A DNA stretch of 42,886 nt from Pseudomonadota bacterium (GTDB lineage Bacteria; Pseudomonadota; Alphaproteobacteria; Rhizobiales; Rhizobiaceae): assembly GCA_023390055.1 (NCBI GenBank), contig JAEWDP010000013.1, positions 1 to 42,886 on the forward strand, given 5' to 3'. Below are positions 40,844 through 42,886 of the stretch, in pieces (the first letter of the stretch is position 1; each line of letters starts with the position of its first letter). Below the pieces are notes generated by a model that was given only the letters and a program-made list of their open reading frames with translations, had not been told where the DNA came from and made no database searches. A program made the position numbers and the translations under genes.

Positions 40844-42043
40844 TCATGCATTTGCGTAAATTTTGCGGAACTGTACAAGCTGGTGAGCGAGGGTTCCGAT
40901 GCGGGTCATGGCTTTTTCGAGCGTGTCATCTGGTACGGTCAGTGAAATGCGAAGAAAGCCGTTTGCCTGTTGCCCGAAAGATCCGCCGGGCATGACTGCT
41001 ACCTTTTCCTGGCGAAGCAATTCCCACGCGAATTCCAATCCAGTAAGGCCCGTGGCGGACACGTCTATCAATATAAACATGCCCCCCTCTGGCAATAGCG
41101 GTTTGACAAGGCCGTTGCCGTCCAGAACCTGCTCGGCTATCAGCGCTCGACGACGGAAGTTTTCCCGCATTGTCGGGGCCATGTCGAACTCTCGCGACAA
41201 GGCCATGGCCGTCATGTCGGCAATAAAGGGTTGCACTCCGAAGAGCATGGTTTCCGAAATCGGAAGCAACTTTGCGCAGAATTCGGCGGGCCCGGCCGCC
41301 CAACCGCTACGAAAGCCCGGTACTGCGTGTGACTTGGAAATTGATGAGACGACGATTGTGCGCTCGGCAAGTTCCGGCAGGTCAAATGGTGAGGCGAACG
41401 GAATATTGTCGAAGACCAGCTGTTCATACACCTCGTCGCAGATAATCCATAGATCGTGCTTGCGGCAGACCTCGCCGATCGCAGCAATCTCTTCTGCCGT
41501 CAGGACGGCACCCGTGGGATTGTGAGGTGTGTTCAAGAGCACTGCCCGGCATTCAGGTGTGACGGCCTTCTCCAAGGCTTCCGCCTTCAGATGGAAGCGG
41601 TCTTCGGGACGTAGTTGTACGTAAACGGGGTGGGCCCCTGTGGCGGAAATTACGCCTTCGTAGGTGGCATAGAGAGGATCACCGACGAGAACACCATCAC
41701 CCGTTTCCACCAGCCCTGACATGACAGTGAAAAGTGCTGTCTGGGTGCCCGGAAAGCAGAGAAAATTTTGATGGTTCACGTCGTGTCTGCGCTTTGAGTA
41801 CTTGTCTACCAATGCCTGCACGACTGCAGGTTCGCCTCGGCCATTCGAGTAACGGAAACGACCGGAATACATCGCACGGGATGCCTCATCGAGAAGGGCA
41901 CGATCGGGCATGACATCTGGTTCCCCGATGGTCAGTTCGATTATGTCATCGCCGGCCTGCTTCATCTGGCGGGCCGCTATGTGGACTGCCCAGCGGTTGG
42001 AGCCGGTGTCTGCAAGGCGATCGGTGACGGATGCGTAGCGCAT
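40844..42043 (-). CDS. Aminotransferase resembling arginine:pyruvate transaminase AruH
   Basis: The 399-aa fold-type-I aminotransferase has NTPHNPTGA (NPTG 175-178), IICDEVYEQLVF with D203 and Y206, and the Schiff-base Lys K237 in SSISKSHAVPGFRSGW. The run of motifs, including HNPTGA, DLWIICDEVYEQLVFD and SKSHAVPG, is close to what I recall of Pseudomonas aeruginosa AruH, which moves the alpha-amino group of L-arginine to pyruvate giving 2-ketoarginine. I chose the ATG at 42041-42043 with AGGGA upstream; a longer frame adds 37 residues with no support. A link to the guanidino operon about 6 kb away would make sense, because AruH products lead to 4-guanidinobutyrate. Confidence 0.78.
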   Translation of the reverse strand: MRYASVTDRLADTGSNRWAVHIAARQMKQAGDDIIELTIGEPDVMPDRALLDEASRAMYSGRFRYSNGRGEPAVVQALVDKYSKRRHDVNHQNFLCFPGTQTALFTVMSGLVETGDGVLVGDPLYATYEGVISATGAHPVYVQLRPEDRFHLKAEALEKAVTPECRAVLLNTPHNPTGAVLTAEEIAAIGEVCRKHDLWIICDEVYEQLVFDNIPFASPFDLPELAERTIVVSSISKSHAVPGFRSGWAAGPAEFCAKLLPISETMLFGVQPFIADMTAMALSREFDMAPTMRENFRRRALIAEQVLDGNGLVKPLLPEGGMFILIDVSATGLTGLEFAWELLRQEKVAVMPGGSFGQQANGFLRISLTVPDDTLEKAMTRIGTLAHQLVQFRKIYANA

Positions 42044-42159
42044 GTTCAATCCCTGGATTGTTTGTGAGAGGCCTTCATGTTGCTTGTTGGATACGAAGGA
42101 TAGCGTCTTTGTGCAAATGACATTTTCCTGGATTGGGGATCTTACTCCAGGCAACGAAG

Positions 42160-42411
42160 AAGTTCAGGCCATGGCAGAAGGAACTGTCGCGCAGGATGAA
42201 GGTGTCGAAGACCCGGCAAAGGCGCGTAGAAAGCTCGCACGAGCCCATGAGGATCTTGCGAGTTCCGGGTTCCAAGCGACCGACCTGGAGAAGCTGCGTG
42301 AATAACATGATGAAAAACTGCACTCTGGCGCGCGCCATTGGCGATGCCGGCTGGGGCAATTTCGCGTGGAAGGTCGAGTGCAGACCGGCCGTATGTCTTG
42401 AGTGCCGGAAT
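42160..42411 (+). pseudogene. Decayed tnpB (IS200/IS605-type) fragment
   Basis: Three pieces of a TnpB/OrfB protein lie in two frames. Frame 1 near 42160-42225 gives KFRPWQKELSRRMKVSKTRQ, like the QKxLSRRxKGSxNRRK block. Frame 3 at 42219-42268 gives KARRKLARAHEDLASSG, like the RLARAHxRVAxxR helix. Frame 1 at 42301-42363 gives NNMMKNCTLARAIGDAGWGN, the very typical MxKNxxLAxAIxDAGWG block. A frameshift near 42220 and a loss of roughly 80-90 bp before 42301 separate them. The catalytic RuvC parts are not found, so this is a relic, not an active nuclease. Confidence 0.65.
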
Positions 42412-42420
42412 TGAAAAAAA

Positions 42421-42452
42421 GCGACGCTTCCTCGCAAGCGGGGAAGCGTCAG
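42421..42452 (-). terminator. Rho-independent terminator for the right-edge gene (minus strand)
   Basis: GACGCTTCC (about 42422-42430) and GGAAGCGTC (42441-42449) form a perfect 9-bp stem with a 10-nt loop. Read on the minus strand the stem is followed by GC and seven T residues (42413-42420 region). This is the classic layout for ending a leftward transcript, most likely that of the right-edge phosphatase-family gene about 240 bp away. Confidence 0.65.
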
Positions 42453-42687
42453 TTGGGGAGGGAGTTTTGACGCTGTCGCAGTCATCAAGTGGCATTCGAC
42501 CCTCTGTGAACACGTCGAGCGAGAAAATGTTCCCGCTCGACGTGAGGAAAATTCAAAAGACGAGATTTCAGATGCTGATCTGCCAAATATTGCCTAGGCA
42601 ACGGAAAAACTGCCGACGCGGAGAGGGTCGGGATCCCTCGGCTACCGGAAGCCTCAGAATAGCGGCTTTTTTTTTGGGTCCGTCATG
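42453..42687. other. Hairpin-rich spacer right of the tnpB relic
   Basis: This spacer has no credible coding sequence. It contains an 11-bp perfect inverted repeat CACGTCGAGCG/CGCTCGACGTG (42511-42521, 42534-42544), a small repeat GAGGG/CCCTC near 42620-42640, and an AGCC/GGCT pair followed by nine T residues on the plus strand (about 42652-42676). The last resembles a weak plus-strand terminator. Together with the leftward terminator, the region could hold a small RNA or degenerate insertion-sequence end. Confidence 0.4.
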
Positions 42688-42886
42688 TCAGACCTCAATC
42701 GTTGCGACCAATGGCAGATGATCCGAGGCTTTGCGAGTAAGTGGTGTCGATATTACCTCGACATCCAAGACCTTGATCTTGGATGAAACGAATATGTGGT
42801 CCAGCCGCATGAATGGGTAACGGGAAGGAAATGTCGCACTCATTCGCGTCCTGCTCCCCAACTGGACGTCCCTAAGATATGCTGCA
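42688..42886 (-). CDS. Endonuclease/exonuclease/phosphatase-family protein, C-terminal part (cut by right edge)
   Basis: The minus-strand frame is open from the right edge (66 residues visible) to TGA at 42690-42688. The peptide contains TFPSRYPFMRLDHIFVS and ends RKASDHLPLVATIEV. The RLDHIF and SDHLPL motifs are the C-terminal Asp and Asp-His catalytic elements of the DNase I-like endonuclease/exonuclease/phosphatase fold. Targets range from DNA to phosphoinositides or other phosphoesters, and the missing N-terminus would be needed to say more. A leftward terminator lies about 240 bp downstream. Confidence 0.82.
   Translation of the reverse strand, partial: AAYLRDVQLGSRTRMSATFPSRYPFMRLDHIFVSSKIKVLDVEVISTPLTRKASDHLPLVATIEV

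Noticed and set aside
42042..42305. Small plus-strand gene of 87 codons upstream of the AruH-like gene
   Set aside because: Only its end (KARRKLARAHEDLASSG) is meaningful, and this fits a frameshifted piece of tnpB rather than an intact small gene.
42338..42721. Plus-strand open frame of 127 codons near the right edge
   Set aside because: It runs through three inverted repeats and a minus-strand terminator and into the antisense of the right-edge gene; low-complexity translation.

Overview
The window reads as a stretch of an alphaproteobacterial replicon, most likely Hyphomicrobiales (rhizobia/Brucella relatives). The evidence is the frcBCAK-frcR fructose locus in its rhizobial order, the glpR-glpD-glpSTPQ-U-V glycerol ABC operon known from Rhizobium leguminosarum, a ROK regulator beside a sugar ABC system, and moderate GC. 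No rRNA, tRNA, CRISPR array or intact mobile element is visible. The species cannot be named from the sequence alone.

Layout, left to right: (1) 1-1289, the C-terminal end of an EAL-domain phosphodiesterase and an (S)-ureidoglycine aminohydrolase (allE). (2) 1300-6434, the fructose locus: frcB-frcC-frcA-frcK on the minus strand, divergent from frcR. (3) 6492-14981, glycerol use: glpR, then glpD-glpS-glpT-glpP-glpQ-DUF2160-glpV, all minus strand; glpK is not here. (4) 15430-22990, hexuronate/pectin breakdown: uxaC, a TRAP transporter (P, Q, M), a GntR/FCD regulator, kduI and kdgF on the minus strand, with a divergent Gfo/Idh oxidoreductase. (5) 23109-30053, the least explained block: a membrane sulfatase-superfamily protein and a CDP-alcohol phosphatidyltransferase on the minus strand, divergent from a plus-strand run of zinc-less MDR dehydrogenase, degenerate 6-pyruvoyl-tetrahydropterin-synthase-like protein, GT4 glycosyltransferase and SAM methyltransferase, closed by a convergent, overlapping RibD-type reductase. 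(6) 30160-37010, a guanidino/polyamine-type operon: agmatinase-family ureohydrolase, a PotDABC-like ABC transporter and a nitrilase-family amidohydrolase, divergent from a LysR regulator. (7) 37301-39406, acyl-CoA (isobutyryl-CoA) dehydrogenase and 3-hydroxyisobutyrate dehydrogenase (valine breakdown). (8) 39628-42043, two convergent fold-type-I aminotransferases, one close to arginine:pyruvate transaminase AruH. (9) The right end holds a decayed tnpB (IS200/IS605 family) relic, a hairpin-rich spacer and the C-terminus of an endonuclease/exonuclease/phosphatase-family protein.

Most of the window is nutrient uptake joined to the first catabolic steps, each unit with its own local regulator (FrcR, GlpR, GntR, LysR). 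Inverted repeats that look like operators sit in several control regions. Three substrate-binding-protein genes (frcB, the TRAP P gene, potD-like) are each followed within about 6-12 nt by a strong stem-loop before the next operon gene, as expected for differential expression inside an operon.

The best candidate for an undescribed system is block 5. A pterin-family fold that has lost its catalytic Cys, one Zn ligand and the catalytic Asp/His, but keeps its pterin-anchoring Glu, is translationally coupled to a glycosyltransferase and a methyltransferase beside a RibD-type reductase. This suggests a modified pterin or pyrimidine metabolite. That is inference; the product is unknown to me.
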